NCBI GenBank assembly: GCA_030063045.1
Contig: JAQSEB010000115.1
Coordinates: 62,001 to 126,000, forward strand
Reading direction: 5' to 3'
DNA from: Pratylenchus scribneri
Lineage: Eukaryota > Nematoda > Chromadorea > Rhabditida > Pratylenchidae
Length of the DNA stretch: 64,000 nucleotides
Positions 23,342 through 33,579 of this stretch are shown here, piece after piece (position 1 is the first letter of the stretch; the number at the start of each line of letters is the position of its first letter). The translations under genes and the position numbers were made by a program. Below the pieces are notes generated by a model. That model made no database searches. It saw only the letters and a program-made list of their open reading frames with translations, and was not told where the DNA came from.

Positions 23342-24736
23342 ACCACTTGAGAACTTTGCTTGCTTTTCTGGTGCCGAAATCGAAAACTCCTCATCTTCCA
23401 TGAGGTGGAAACTGGAAAGCAATGAGGCCGGACAGAGGATCGAATTTTGATATGGGAATGGAGTAGGGGAATGGAAATTGAGAGAAAATGTGAATTTATG
23501 GGTGGGTCCCCTCCGTTCGGTAGTTTTCGGTCTTATTTGAACCATCCTCCTGGGGGAAGGCTAAAAATTTGCGGATATATAAAAAGCATTTCAGTCTATT
23601 CGCAGTCCATTCGTACATTTAGATTGACAAAAACAAAACTTATCCTCCCCTTGTTCCTATAAATCGAATTTAGATATGCCATTTTTTGTGAATACCCATT
23701 GCGAAATTGATAGTGTATTTAGCTGAACTCAGGCGGAATTATTCTAAGCGAAAACACAAAACAGGCGGAATTATTCTAAGCGAAAACAAAAAATAGGCGG
23801 AATTATTCTAAGCGAAAACACAAAACAGGCGGAATTATTCTAAGCGAAAACAAAAAATAGGCGGAATTATTCTAAGCGAAAACACAAAACAGGCGGAATT
23901 ATTCTAAGCGAAAACACAAACAGGCGGAATTATTCTAAGCGAAAACACAAAACAGGCGGAATTATTCTAAGCGAAAACACAAAACAGGCGGAATTATTCT
24001 AAGCGAAAACACAAACAGGCGGAATTATTCTAAGCGAAAACACAAACAGGCGGAATTATTCTAAGCGAAAACACAAAACAGGCGGAATTATTCTAAGCGA
24101 AAACACAAAACAGGCGGAATTATTCTAAGCGAAAACACAAAACAGGCGGAATTATTCTAAGCGAAAACACAAAACAGGCGGAATTATTCTAAGCGAAAAC
24201 ACAAAACAGGCGGAATTATTCTAAGCGAAAACACAAACAGGCGGAATTATTCTAAGCGAAAACACAAACAGGCGGAATTATTCTAAATGAAAACACAAAA
24301 CAGGCGGAATTATTCTAAATGAAAACACAAAACAGGCGGAATTATTCTAAATGAAAACACAAAACAGGCGGAATTATTCTAAACGAAAACACAAAACAGG
24401 CGGAATTATTCTAAAAGCTCAAATTTCTTTTACTTGCTTAAATTTCACATTTTTTGCTAATTTAAAATTAGGTTGCCATCATCAGTTATAACATTCCTCA
24501 GTCAGCATTTTCGTAAACAGTAATAGTAATACCAAGCTAACTTCTGCCTTCCTATTCCTATTCTCCCAGCAATTTTAAACATATTATGCTTGCCTGTTTT
24601 GAAGATGTTGTGAATGATGATGGGAGGCGGAATGAGAATGATACTGATTAGGTTGTTGCTGTAATTGTGGATGATGGTGTTGAATTTGTTGATGATGGAG
24701 GAGAGCGGCCGTTGTGACCGTCGAAGACATGGCCAT
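23342..24736 (-). CDS. putative 5' exons: His/Gln-rich leader joined to a short acidic exon
   Basis: Two minus-strand exons join in phase. 24736-24594 starts with ATG and codes a low-complexity leader (MAMSSTVTTAALLHHQQIQ, then H/Q/S-rich), of the kind seen at the N-terminus of developmental transcription factors; it ends AG|GCAAGC, a textbook GC donor. 23411-23342 codes about 23 residues (MEDEEFSISAPEKQAKFSSG) and ends at GT in phase 0. That phase would fit either the 8-codon exon at 21750 of the SIX1/2-like homeodomain cassette or the small terminal exon at 22614-22561. If joined to the cassette the whole protein would be about 380 aa with a homeodomain but almost no SIX domain. The inverted satellite A2 lies inside the intron. 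Assignment is uncertain. Confidence 0.45.
23731..24415 (-). repeat. satellite A2: 32-bp family, inverted orientation
   Basis: About 21 units of the family-A satellite read on the minus strand (CAGGCGGAATTATTCTAAGC on plus). Includes units with a shortened CACAAACAGG and ones with AAATGAAAAC. Confidence 0.96.
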
Positions 24737-25835
24737 TGGTGTAAACGAGCTGGGATGGATTGGATGGCCGAAAACTCAGTCAGCCAGCCTTCAGTCACGG
24801 CTCCGATTTCGGCTGGCGGCGGTGTCGATTGGCAGCGCCCAAAAGGGCCAATCGAGACGGGGATGGAAAGGCGAGACGTGAACGAAAAAGAGTGGCTGGC
24901 TATGAGGAGGAAAGGCGATCTGTTGCCACCGAAGAATGGATTACGACCTTGGATTGGCGGCTTCAGATTCAGATTGGCGGTAAAAAATGTGCGCGAAATG
25001 TAGGCGGCCACCGCAAAATGAGGCCAAAAAGAGGGGAGGCAAAGAATGGGATTGAATAGATTTTGGATAGGGTGGGAAAAGAAGAAGCCGAAAGGAAAAC
25101 TATGCTTTTTGGCTCTGTAGATGAGGAAATTCAATCCAATGAAAGTAAGCGGAATCCGGAGATGGGGATGTGGAGGCGAATTTGAAAGAATCCAAGGATG
25201 TGGGGAAGAAATTTAGCCAAAAGGAAAATGGCAGGCGGCCACCGGCCATAAAGGGGTGGGGGCTCAAAGGAAGGGGAAGGCTTTTATTGAATAGGAAAGG
25301 ATGGCGGCCGAAACGGGTGGGGATTGGCCCCCTTTGAGCGAGCAGCCAGCGAGAAAAAGGATGGAATTTCATCCGCCTCCCGACCAGCCCGTCGCCGGAG
25401 GGGGCACCTAGGACTTCCCTTTTCTCCCAATCCCAAGTTCCCCTTCTCGAAGGATACGGTCGCCCCTTTCCCATCCTTCGGCCCCCAATTGCATTCTCTT
25501 TGGCCCCCTTTCTCATCGATGTTCTCCCCTTCACCACCCTCCCTCTCCCCACTCATCATCAGCTGAGTGCTGTGGGCAGAATGGCCAAATGGTGGCCTAG
25601 TCCCCATCCCCCTTCTCGCCATTGGGCTTGCTTCTTCTCCTTGTCCAAATATTTTGTGGCCCCTTCAACCCTTCATCTTTTTGTTCTTCATCAATGGCGT
25701 CATTAACACAATTCTACAAAAGAAGCTGTTAATTATGGCCAAAAGTTCTCTTATTAGTATTAATTAATTATGACCAAAAATATAGAAAATTCAAATTTTA
25801 TAGCCATAATGATAATGGCCATAATTTCAGAGACC
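24737..25835. other. GC-rich non-coding region upstream of the His/Gln-rich exon
   Basis: Markedly more G+C than the genome background (for example 25250-25560). Overlapping long open frames on both strands show no motif and are best explained by composition. Likely promoter or enhancer DNA of the SIX1/2-like gene. Confidence 0.4.
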
Positions 25836-25840
25836 AGTGC

Positions 25841-26120
25841 TATTAAATGCGGGGTTCAGTTCGGGTAGAATTTGAAGCATTTTGGACGATTGAAATATTA
25901 ACAGCATTTTATCCAGTTAGAAATCACAATTATTGGCGAATATTGGGAATTGGGGCGGCTGGCCCACGGCCGGGCCTTTGGGAAGCTGGGTTGCCCAAGT
26001 CCAACTAACCCAGGGCCGATCGGGGCGAATGAACACTGATTGGGGAATTGGAATAGGTTTTATAATCCCAGAGAAGCTTTTTGGACCCAGAGGGGAACAG
26101 TTGTCAATTCCCCCATAACA
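25841..26120 (-). repeat. LTR (3' LTR in element orientation)
   Basis: 280 bp, identical base for base to 27550-27829 as far as I can read. Confidence 0.9.
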
Positions 26121-27549
26121 TTCGTCTCCCCTAAACTTGCGCGCCCCCGCGCAACCAAAAATACAAAAATGAAAGGTGAATAAATCACAATGATCTTTTT
26201 GTTTTGTTCATCCTTTTTTTTTCTTTTCTTCATTCCATTGGGGCCAATTGCTTGCTTCTTCCAATTGTTGTCCTTGCTCGGATTGGAGTGAAAATGAGCA
26301 AAAGCCTCCAGTCCGCCTTACCAGCTGTTCCATTCATTTGCAGGGGATAACAATTTTGGTGTTCGCCGCCCTTGGTCTTCATTTCCTCTTCATTCACCAT
26401 TCCTTCAACAATTATTCAAATTTCAAAGTCTTTCACGTTTCACCGCCATTTGTTTTCGCCATTCCTCTTCACATCGATGCCTCCTCAAATTCTACTTCCA
26501 TCATCAATCCTCTTCCAATTCACAATCAGGATTGTCAACATTGATATCGGCCAATTATTCCCAATCCAAAAGATCAATTCGAAAAGACAAGACAAATTCG
26601 CCTCAATAGATTGTTTCTCTCATTCATCTGCCTTCTTCTCGTATTCAGCTTTTTTCTTGGCTAATTCATCGAATCAAATCAAGTCTCTGTCGAATTAATT
26701 TGGCCTAGTCAACCGTTCAGCATTAACCGAAAAACAATTCAGCTTTTCAAGACAATTGTTCAATCTCGATGGGCTTTTCAAAGTTCGATCTATTAATTTC
26801 CTGGGCAATTTCCTGATCAACACTTCTCGACTGGATTTATTTTTCTTCGAATGGCTCCTTCAGCCTTTCTTCTTTGCTCCCACAGCTTTTGTTTTGCTCC
26901 CACAGCTACTTTGATTAATTGTCCAGCCTCTTTTTTTGATTCCAGGAAGTATTTGCTGTTGCTGCTTTCCCACCTTATTGTTACGCTCAAAGGCCGAAAG
27001 GAAGGAAAGTTGTTCCGCCCACGGGAAAGTAGTTGTTTGATGTTGCCCAACTCTTATGTCAATTGTCACTGTCAATCATCTCAATGAAAAAACTACAATT
27101 TGTTTTTGTCAAATTTCCTTTGCTGAAATCAAATCGTCTAGGTCAATGGATTTGAGAATTCATCATGTCATCAAGCAATCATCAATCTTATTCATTCAAA
27201 TTAACAGCTTCTCCGCATCAGAGAATTATCAAACTGTTTTTCCCAATTGAACTTGCCAAACAATGATATTGCAACGCCGAGAATGAACTTGCAAAATGAC
27301 AAGAAGAAACAATGCCAAAGGTGTCGATTCATTGTTTGGCGATCATTTGGCCAGGTTCTTCAATGTTGTTTGCCGCAATTGTTAGGCATTTGGTTATTAA
27401 CCAAAATTTGTTGTTGTTCGTCGAGCTCCAAAGATCACCATATTGGGGGTTCGGTTGTTGTTTGGGGCAGGCTCAGTGCCTGTGGCCAGTATGAAGACTG
27501 TCCAGACCGATTTTAGCCTATCGGACCCCCATTCCCTCCAGCTCCACCA

Positions 27550-27829
27550 TATTAAATGCGGGGTTCAGTTCGGGTAGAATTTGAAGCATTTTGGACGATT
27601 GAAATATTAACAGCATTTTATCCAGTTAGAAATCACAATTATTGGCGAATATTGGGAATTGGGGCGGCTGGCCCACGGCCGGGCCTTTGGGAAGCTGGGT
27701 TGCCCAAGTCCAACTAACCCAGGGCCGATCGGGGCGAATGAACACTGATTGGGGAATTGGAATAGGTTTTATAATCCCAGAGAAGCTTTTTGGACCCAGA
27801 GGGGAACAGTTGTCAATTCCCCCATAACA
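27550..27829 (-). repeat. LTR (5' LTR in element orientation)
   Basis: 280 bp, identical to 25841-26120. Confidence 0.9.
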
Positions 27830-27834
27830 AGTGC

Positions 27835-28425
27835 ATTCAGAAGTTAAAAAATAGTGCTTTATTAGGTGGAATCCAATGGTCTTAAAATAGGCAAATTGGC
27901 CAACCATTAAGTGAGAAGCTTCCCTTGTGAATGATGGGCCACTCACCATTGGACTTGCTTCTTCCTCTTGTCCAAACATTTTGCAGCCCTTTCATCATCC
28001 CCCCCCCCCTTTCCTTTGTGTTGTTCTCATCATCAGCAGCAGGTGTCAATGAGGTGCGTCCGCGCGAACTTTCGACCTGTCATTCTCTCTTTGTTTTGGT
28101 GTTCTTCCCATCCCCTTCCCCTCTCCAAAAAGTTCATCTTTCGACCCCCACTGCTTTTGGCTCAGCAGCTTCTTCAAAAAAGGTTATTTGATATTTTTTG
28201 AAGAGACAAAGGCCAACATTGAAGGCAACCTATTGGATCTCATTTTTTGGTGAAGAGTTTGTTTGCCTAAAATTGCCCAAAATAAGTCGTTGAGACAATG
28301 AAAATGGAATTTATGGCACAACCCAAAATATTTTTCTCTTTCGGCCAAAATTATTGAAATGGACGATTATAAACCAGCCAGGTCCGCCTAAAATGGACAT
28401 TTCAATATCTATATCTGGCCCATTC
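27835..28425. other. non-coding stretch with C homopolymer
   Basis: No gene seen. It holds a run of about 11 C near 28001 and a GC-richer patch to 28150. Confidence 0.35.
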
Positions 28426-28427
28426 TT

Positions 28428-28737
28428 TTGGCCATATCTGAATAAGGAAGCAACCAATTCAGGAAGGCGATATGCCATTTAAAAGCCCAATATATCCTTT
28501 AAAAAGTGGCTTTACTAATTTTTTGAAAATATAAAGCAATTTGTTAAAATAAGCGGCCTTTCCTCAACAAATTCTGGTTTATCGTTTATTATATTCAAAG
28601 ACATATAACTTTTTTAAATTTTGAATTTTATAAAATTTAAATACAGCTAAATAGTAGAGAACACTTTTGGCTTTCCAATGATATAACGCCTTCCCAAATT
28701 GGTTATTGCCTCGCTGAGATATGAGCCAAAAACCAAT
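28428..28737. repeat. MITE-like dispersed repeat (family M)
   Basis: Full-length copy: CTTTTGGCCATATCTGAATA at left and GAGATATGAGCCAAAAACC at right. Confidence 0.75.
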
Positions 28738-29139
28738 GGAGGCATATTCGATTTGTTCTTTACCCTTACCAAAAAATGAATCCCCCATAAGAATGGCCCA
28801 TATTTTCCCATTGTCTTTTACCCCAATATAAATATCCGCAAAAAAGGCCACATTTTTCCTTTATTTCCAAATGGCCAAAAGTCAAATTTCATCATTGTTG
28901 AATCATTGAAAGTTTATTTCATTTATAATGGGCAAAAAAGAGGCACACAAAATAATGGCAAAATAAACATTTATTCTGGCCGCACTTTTTGTCAATCTTT
29001 CATCCATCCAAATATTGTCCCCCTCCTCCATTTTGTTCACATCATTGGTTGATTTTGGCCTTTTCGCCTTTGCCGCCATTCCTCCTTCCCTTCTGCCTCC
29101 GCCCATCCTCCAAATGTTGATGCTTGGCCATCGGCAGAT

Positions 29140-32100
29140 TCATTGCCAAAATGGCCACCAATTCCATCGGCATTTTCCTCTGCCCGAAGGATGGGCTCCG
29201 GCTAAATGGCCAAAAGGGAAGAAAAGGATTAAAAATTGAGAGGGAAAATGGCCGAATATATTTGCCTTTGGACATCGCCGACCAGTGGCCGTGGTGGCCA
29301 TTTGTTGGTCGCCAAATTGTTCCTCACTTTCGGCCCCATCATCGCTTCCATAATCCGCTTCCTCCTCCTCATCATCATCGCCTTCTTCTTCATATCCGGC
29401 AGCCATCCTTCTGCTCATCAATTGTTCTTGTTGTCTGCAAATTTTATGGAAATTTTATTGTGTTTTTATTCGAAAATTTGATGGAAAAAATTGAAAACTT
29501 TAATCCATTTTTTATTCTCACTTTGAAATAAAAATTTTGGCCTAAATTTCCGACTTTTTATTCTTCATATTTCAATCAAAAAATTTTAAATTTAAGCCTA
29601 ATTTTTTGCCTTTTCATATCAATGTTTATTTTAGGTTATTTTTTACAATAGCTATTCATTTTCGGTAGGGACTAGGGAATGATTCAGTCATTAGAGCAAT
29701 TTTACTCCATGAGCAATTCTTTTGGTTTATATCTCAGCGAGGCATTAACCTATTTTGGAAGGCGATATACCATTTAAAAGCCAAAAGTGTCCTCTAAAAA
29801 GTTGCCCTATTCACTTTTTAATAAATTCAATTATAAAAATATTTTATGCCTTTGAGTGCAATAAACCCGAATTTTGGAGGAAAAGCTGCTTATTTCACAA
29901 ATTGTTTTAAATTTTCAAAAAATTAGTATAGCCACTTTTTAGAGGACATTTAGGGCTTAAAAATGGCATATCGCCTTCCTGAATTGGCTGCTTCCTTGTT
30001 GAGATATGGCCCAAAGAATTGGCCCAACTATTGAAAAGATTTAAATATTCAATTAATCAATCTATTTTTATGAATTTTTGGCTGAAATCAAATATCCCAA
30101 AAATGAATCCAATGTCCTATTTGCTTGCCTCTGATGTTGCCTCGCCCGTTGGCGTTGATTTTTGAACCAATTTGAGACTTGCAAAAAGCTCAGTTGCGTC
30201 TTTTTGGCCAATTCCGCCTTTTGCTGTTGGCTGGGCACCGCGTTCTGTTGATAGGCCTTTCGAAGGCAATCACGTGCCGATTTCTATAAGGCAATTAAAT
30301 TTAACAAAAATAACACTTTTGGCACCTTAAAACAATAGCTGGTCCCTTCGCCATCCCAAATATTAGGCGGAAATGCATTCTTTTTGCGGATTCGATAGCG
30401 CGAAACTGGGTCCAGCTGTTTGCCTCGTTGTTGTTCCGTCTTTTTATGGGAGGGAAAATTTATAGAAATGGAATAGAAAAAAAAAGTAAAGAATTATAAT
30501 TTGAATTTAGGGAAAATGACCAATAAAAAGTTGGTAGCAACGGAAAAAATGCTAATAAAAAAAATTTAAGAACCAAAAAAAAATTGGCAAAAAATGCCCT
30601 GCCAAAAATGCAAATTATATGGATTAAATTTAATTATTTTAATTAAAATTTAATCTGGACCTAGTTCTTTAAAGCATAGGCCTCACAAACAATTGATTAA
30701 GAAAATACTTTACCGATTTTTGTTACAGTTTATTTTGCTGATTGATTTTGCTCTAGGCATTTTTCCCTCCTTTTGATTTGCCATTCCCAGCCTTTTTTGA
30801 AGGGAAATTAAGATAAAAGGATTGGAGAAAAATAACAAATTGTACTGCACCTAGGGGAAATGACCAAATGAAAAGTTTGCTTTGCTACACTGCTAAAAGT
30901 TCCAATAAATATGTAGAAAAATTTTTAAAAATGACAAAAAATTTTGTGGATTAAAATAGAAATTAATTAAGTTAAATTTTTAAAGAACTTTTTTTCTCAA
31001 TTTTTTGCTGCAATTTATTTTACCAGTTTTCCTTATAATAAAGCTGCCATTTATTTCACCAATTTTCCTTATAATAAAGCCATTTTCTCCTCCCTTTGTT
31101 TGCCTCATTTCCCCACTTCTCCAACCTCTTTATAATGTGCCTCATTCCAAATAATTTGCAATTGGGCATGATCGCGTTGGGCAAATTGGTTGTTGCGAAT
31201 GTGCCGTCGAAATTCATCGTATTGTTCCTGGTGGAAGAGAAGAACGGCCTTTGCCCGGTTTAAAACCATTTGGTGGGCTTCTGTAGCGAAAGTGGCATTT
31301 GTCTCCTCGGCTAATGCCAACAAATTTGCCTGCGAATTAGGAGGATTTTTGTTTGTTTTCAATTGAAAATATTATATCAAATATTTGGCCTAAGTATTCG
31401 ATAAAATTTTATGAACTATTAGGAAAATTTTGTAATTTTTAAAAATTTTTTAGGTAATTTAAAAAATTTTTTGAAATTTTAAAGGAAATTTTGGGAAATT
31501 TTTAGGAAAATTTTGAGGGTAATTTTGGAAAATTTTAAGAAATTTTTAGGAAAATTTTGAGGGTAATTTTGGAAAATTTTAAGAAATTTTTAAAAATTTT
31601 AAGAAATTTTAAAAATTTTTTAGGGCATTTCTAATAGAAAAATTTTAATCAATTTTTCCCAATAAATATTTACAGCTAATTCTCAATAAAGTTTTTGTTC
31701 AAAATGAGTATAAATATTTGAATTAGCATCTCGCTATTTAATATTTTGTTTACCCATCCATATCCATAAAAAGAAAAAAACGCATCAATTTCCCCTATAA
31801 ATGACCAACCAATCCATCAAAATTGGCGCAATTCTCCAGCACCAAACAAAGGCATTCAAATTGATCCGCCCTCAAAGTGCCAATGTCCAGCAGAATGGGC
31901 CTAAAAATAAGGGTCCAAATTGCCAAAAAACAGAAGCCAAGGAAAACATTGAGTAATCCCCTCCTAAAATTTTGACCCCAGAGGGAAACTATTGCCTGGA
32001 TGTCTTCGTTGGTGCCAATGCCAATGATTGAGGGCCATCATCATTTGGATTTGGGGATGGAGGCGAAGGCGATTGTTGAATTGATGAGGCGCCAATTGGA

Positions 32101-32162
32101 TGAGGTCGATGCCAACAACAGGAGGATAATTCCAGGGGCGACGATGACCCAAATTGGAACAT
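29140..32162 (-). CDS. divergent SIX-family homeodomain protein with complete SIX domain
   Basis: Minus-strand exons 32162-31996, 31900-31810, 31329-31126, 30439-30326, 30283-30129 and 29434 to a stop at 29140 join in phase to about 341 aa. After a P/S/Q-rich leader (MFQFGSSSPLELSSCC) comes the SIX domain: LRADQFECLCLVLENCANFD, LNRAKAVLLFHQEQYDEFRR, LQIIWNEAHYKE, then RGKQLDPVSRYRIRKKN and IWDGEGTSYCFKK. The homeodomain has [15 protein letters not shown], where the family norm is [10 protein letters not shown], so the basic arm of helix 3 is altered. An acidic stretch (YEEEGDDDEEEEADYGSDD) follows. Introns 1 and 5 appear to start with GC (AG|GCAA at 31995 and 30128). The 3' end is uncertain: a donor inside the acidic exon (29326 or 29282) could splice to 29201. 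Subfamily not assignable by eye. Confidence 0.85.
29712..30020. repeat. MITE-like dispersed repeat (family M) within SIX intron
   Basis: Full-length copy in the last intron of the divergent SIX gene: TTTATATCTCAGCGAGGC at left and GAGATATGGCCCAAAGAATT at right. Confidence 0.75.
31380..31630. repeat. A+T-rich short tandem repeat in SIX intron 2
   Basis: Imperfect repetition of AAATTTTAAGAAATTTTTAG and GGAAAATTTTGAGGGTAATT blocks between SIX exons 2 and 3. Confidence 0.7.
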
Positions 32163-32257
32163 TTTTCAACGATAAATGTGGAATTTAAAAATGGAATTTC
32201 TGAAGAAAAAATGAGCTGAATTGGTCAAAAATTGGATTGGAGAAAAAAGGCCTCATA

Positions 32258-32780
32258 TCAGTACTAATTTAGGGCTAAAATTGTTCATCTAGGGCTAAAA
32301 TTGTTCGGGGTTACCTGGGCCTAGGCTCTGGATCTCGATCCAGGCCTTCGCCGGAAACCTAACTAAGCGGGTACTTTCCCATTATCTGGGGGGCAAAGTC
32401 ATTATGTGGGGGGGGGGGGGGGCGCCTCCTTAAAAATCGCCTATGCCCCCAGATAATGAACCTGCCCACCCCCATATTGACTTTGCCCCTCATCAGATAA
32501 TGGGAAAGAACTCCTAAGCCCTCAATGGCCCAATTAACGGGATAGAAATAGGGGAAATACGACTTTAAATTAAATTATTTATTTATCAATTGAGTGTGAA
32601 CAAAGGAATAATAAAATTAACAGTGAAAAGACAGATTAGGGAGGAAAAGGGCTGGTTTATGAATTCGGATTGGGGCAATATTTGATTGACAGGGAGTACA
32701 GGGTGATGGGGGCAAAAGTGGAGTGGATACAGTAGTAGAAATAGGAAAGGCTATTAGGCATTATTGGCATTGTCAGGCCT
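32258..32780. repeat. dispersed repeat, paralogous to 20311-20652, carrying an inserted hairpin
   Basis: Shares ordered blocks with 20311-20652. An extra segment at 32374-32508, absent from the other copy, interrupts it between the CCTAA and CAATGGCCCAA blocks. Confidence 0.65.
32374..32508. mobile_element. small hairpin MITE with a long G tract
   Basis: Ends are perfect inverted repeats CTTTCCCATTATCTG / CAGATAATGGGAAAG; the inner part also pairs (GGGGCAAAGTCA against TGACTTTGCCCC). The interior holds an unbroken run of about 15 G near 32408-32422. It is missing from the paralogous repeat at 20311-20652, which acts as an empty site. Confidence 0.65.
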
Positions 32781-32879
32781 AATTGCACTACTAAATATAT
32801 ACGATGGAGTTGAGGGAAAATTCTCACTCAAATTAAAAGCAAAATTGTAGCCAATTCAGAGACGGTAGCCATTTTGATA

Positions 32880-33575
32880 ACTTTGTGGTTTTTGTTTATA
32901 TCTCATCAAGGCATTAACCAATTTCTATGAAGGCGATATACCATTTAAAAGCCTAAAGTGTCCTCTACAAAGTGGCCTTATTTAAATTTTATAAAATCCG
33001 ACTTATTAAAAGTTACATGTCTTTGAGTGTAATAGACCCGAATTTTTAGAGTAGTCTTGCCAATAATTTAGTACTTTTTTTTTGTTTATAGCTCCGAAAG
33101 GCATTGACCAATTCGAGAAGGCGATATACCATTAAAGGCCCAAAGTGTCCTCTACAAAGTGGCCTTATTTAAATTTTATGAAATCTCACCTTAAAAATAG
33201 TTACATGTCTTTGAGTGTAATAGACCCGAATTTTTAGAGTGGCGTTAGTCTTGCCAATAATTTAGTAGCTATTTTTTTGTTTATAGCTCCGAAAGGTATT
33301 AGCCTTTTTTGGAAAGCGATATACCATTGGAAAGCCCTAAAAGTGTCCTCTACAAAGTGGCCATTTTAAAATTTTATAAAATCTAGGCTTTAAAAAGTTA
33401 CATATCTTTGAATGTATTAAACCCGAACCCTTTGAGGAAAAGTCGCTTATTTAACAAGGGATTTTCAATGTTTCAGAAAAGTAGATTAGCCACTTTTTAG
33501 AGGACATTTAGTGCTTTCGAATGGCATATCGCCTTCCTGAATTGGTTGCTTCCTTGTTGAGATATGGCCAAAAGA
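32880..33575. repeat. three tandem or nested copies of MITE-like family M
   Basis: Left-half copies at about 32880-33060 and 33070-33245 are followed by a full copy at about 33265-33575. The two partial copies share the same truncated right end (GACCCGAATTTTTAGAGT), so they arose by tandem duplication of a truncated unit. Confidence 0.7.
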
Positions 33576-33579
33576 ATGG

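Larger units (their letters stand above)
25836..27834 (-). mobile_element. non-autonomous LTR retrotransposon (TRIM-like), complete with 5-bp TSD
   Basis: Identical 280-bp direct repeats at 25841-26120 and 27550-27829 flank 1,429 bp. AGTGC occurs immediately outside both ends (25836-25840, 27830-27834) as target-site duplication. Read on the minus strand the LTR begins TGTTATGGGGGA, the purine-rich AGGGGAGACGAA precedes the 3' LTR, and TGGTGGAGCTGG directly follows the 5' LTR, as expected for a polypurine tract and a tRNA primer-binding site. The interior has no gag or pol and no frame over about 110 aa. Perfect LTR identity implies a very recent insertion. Confidence 0.85.

Noticed and set aside
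24502..25622. Long overlapping open frames on both strands (up to 210 codons)
   Set aside because: They arise in a GC-rich, stop-poor segment, overlap each other and show no domain. Only the short His/Gln-rich exon within has a start and donor.
25933..27827. Duplicated 61-codon frame beginning MANIGNWGGW
   Set aside because: Lies entirely in the LTRs, so it is duplicated with them; no similarity to known proteins.
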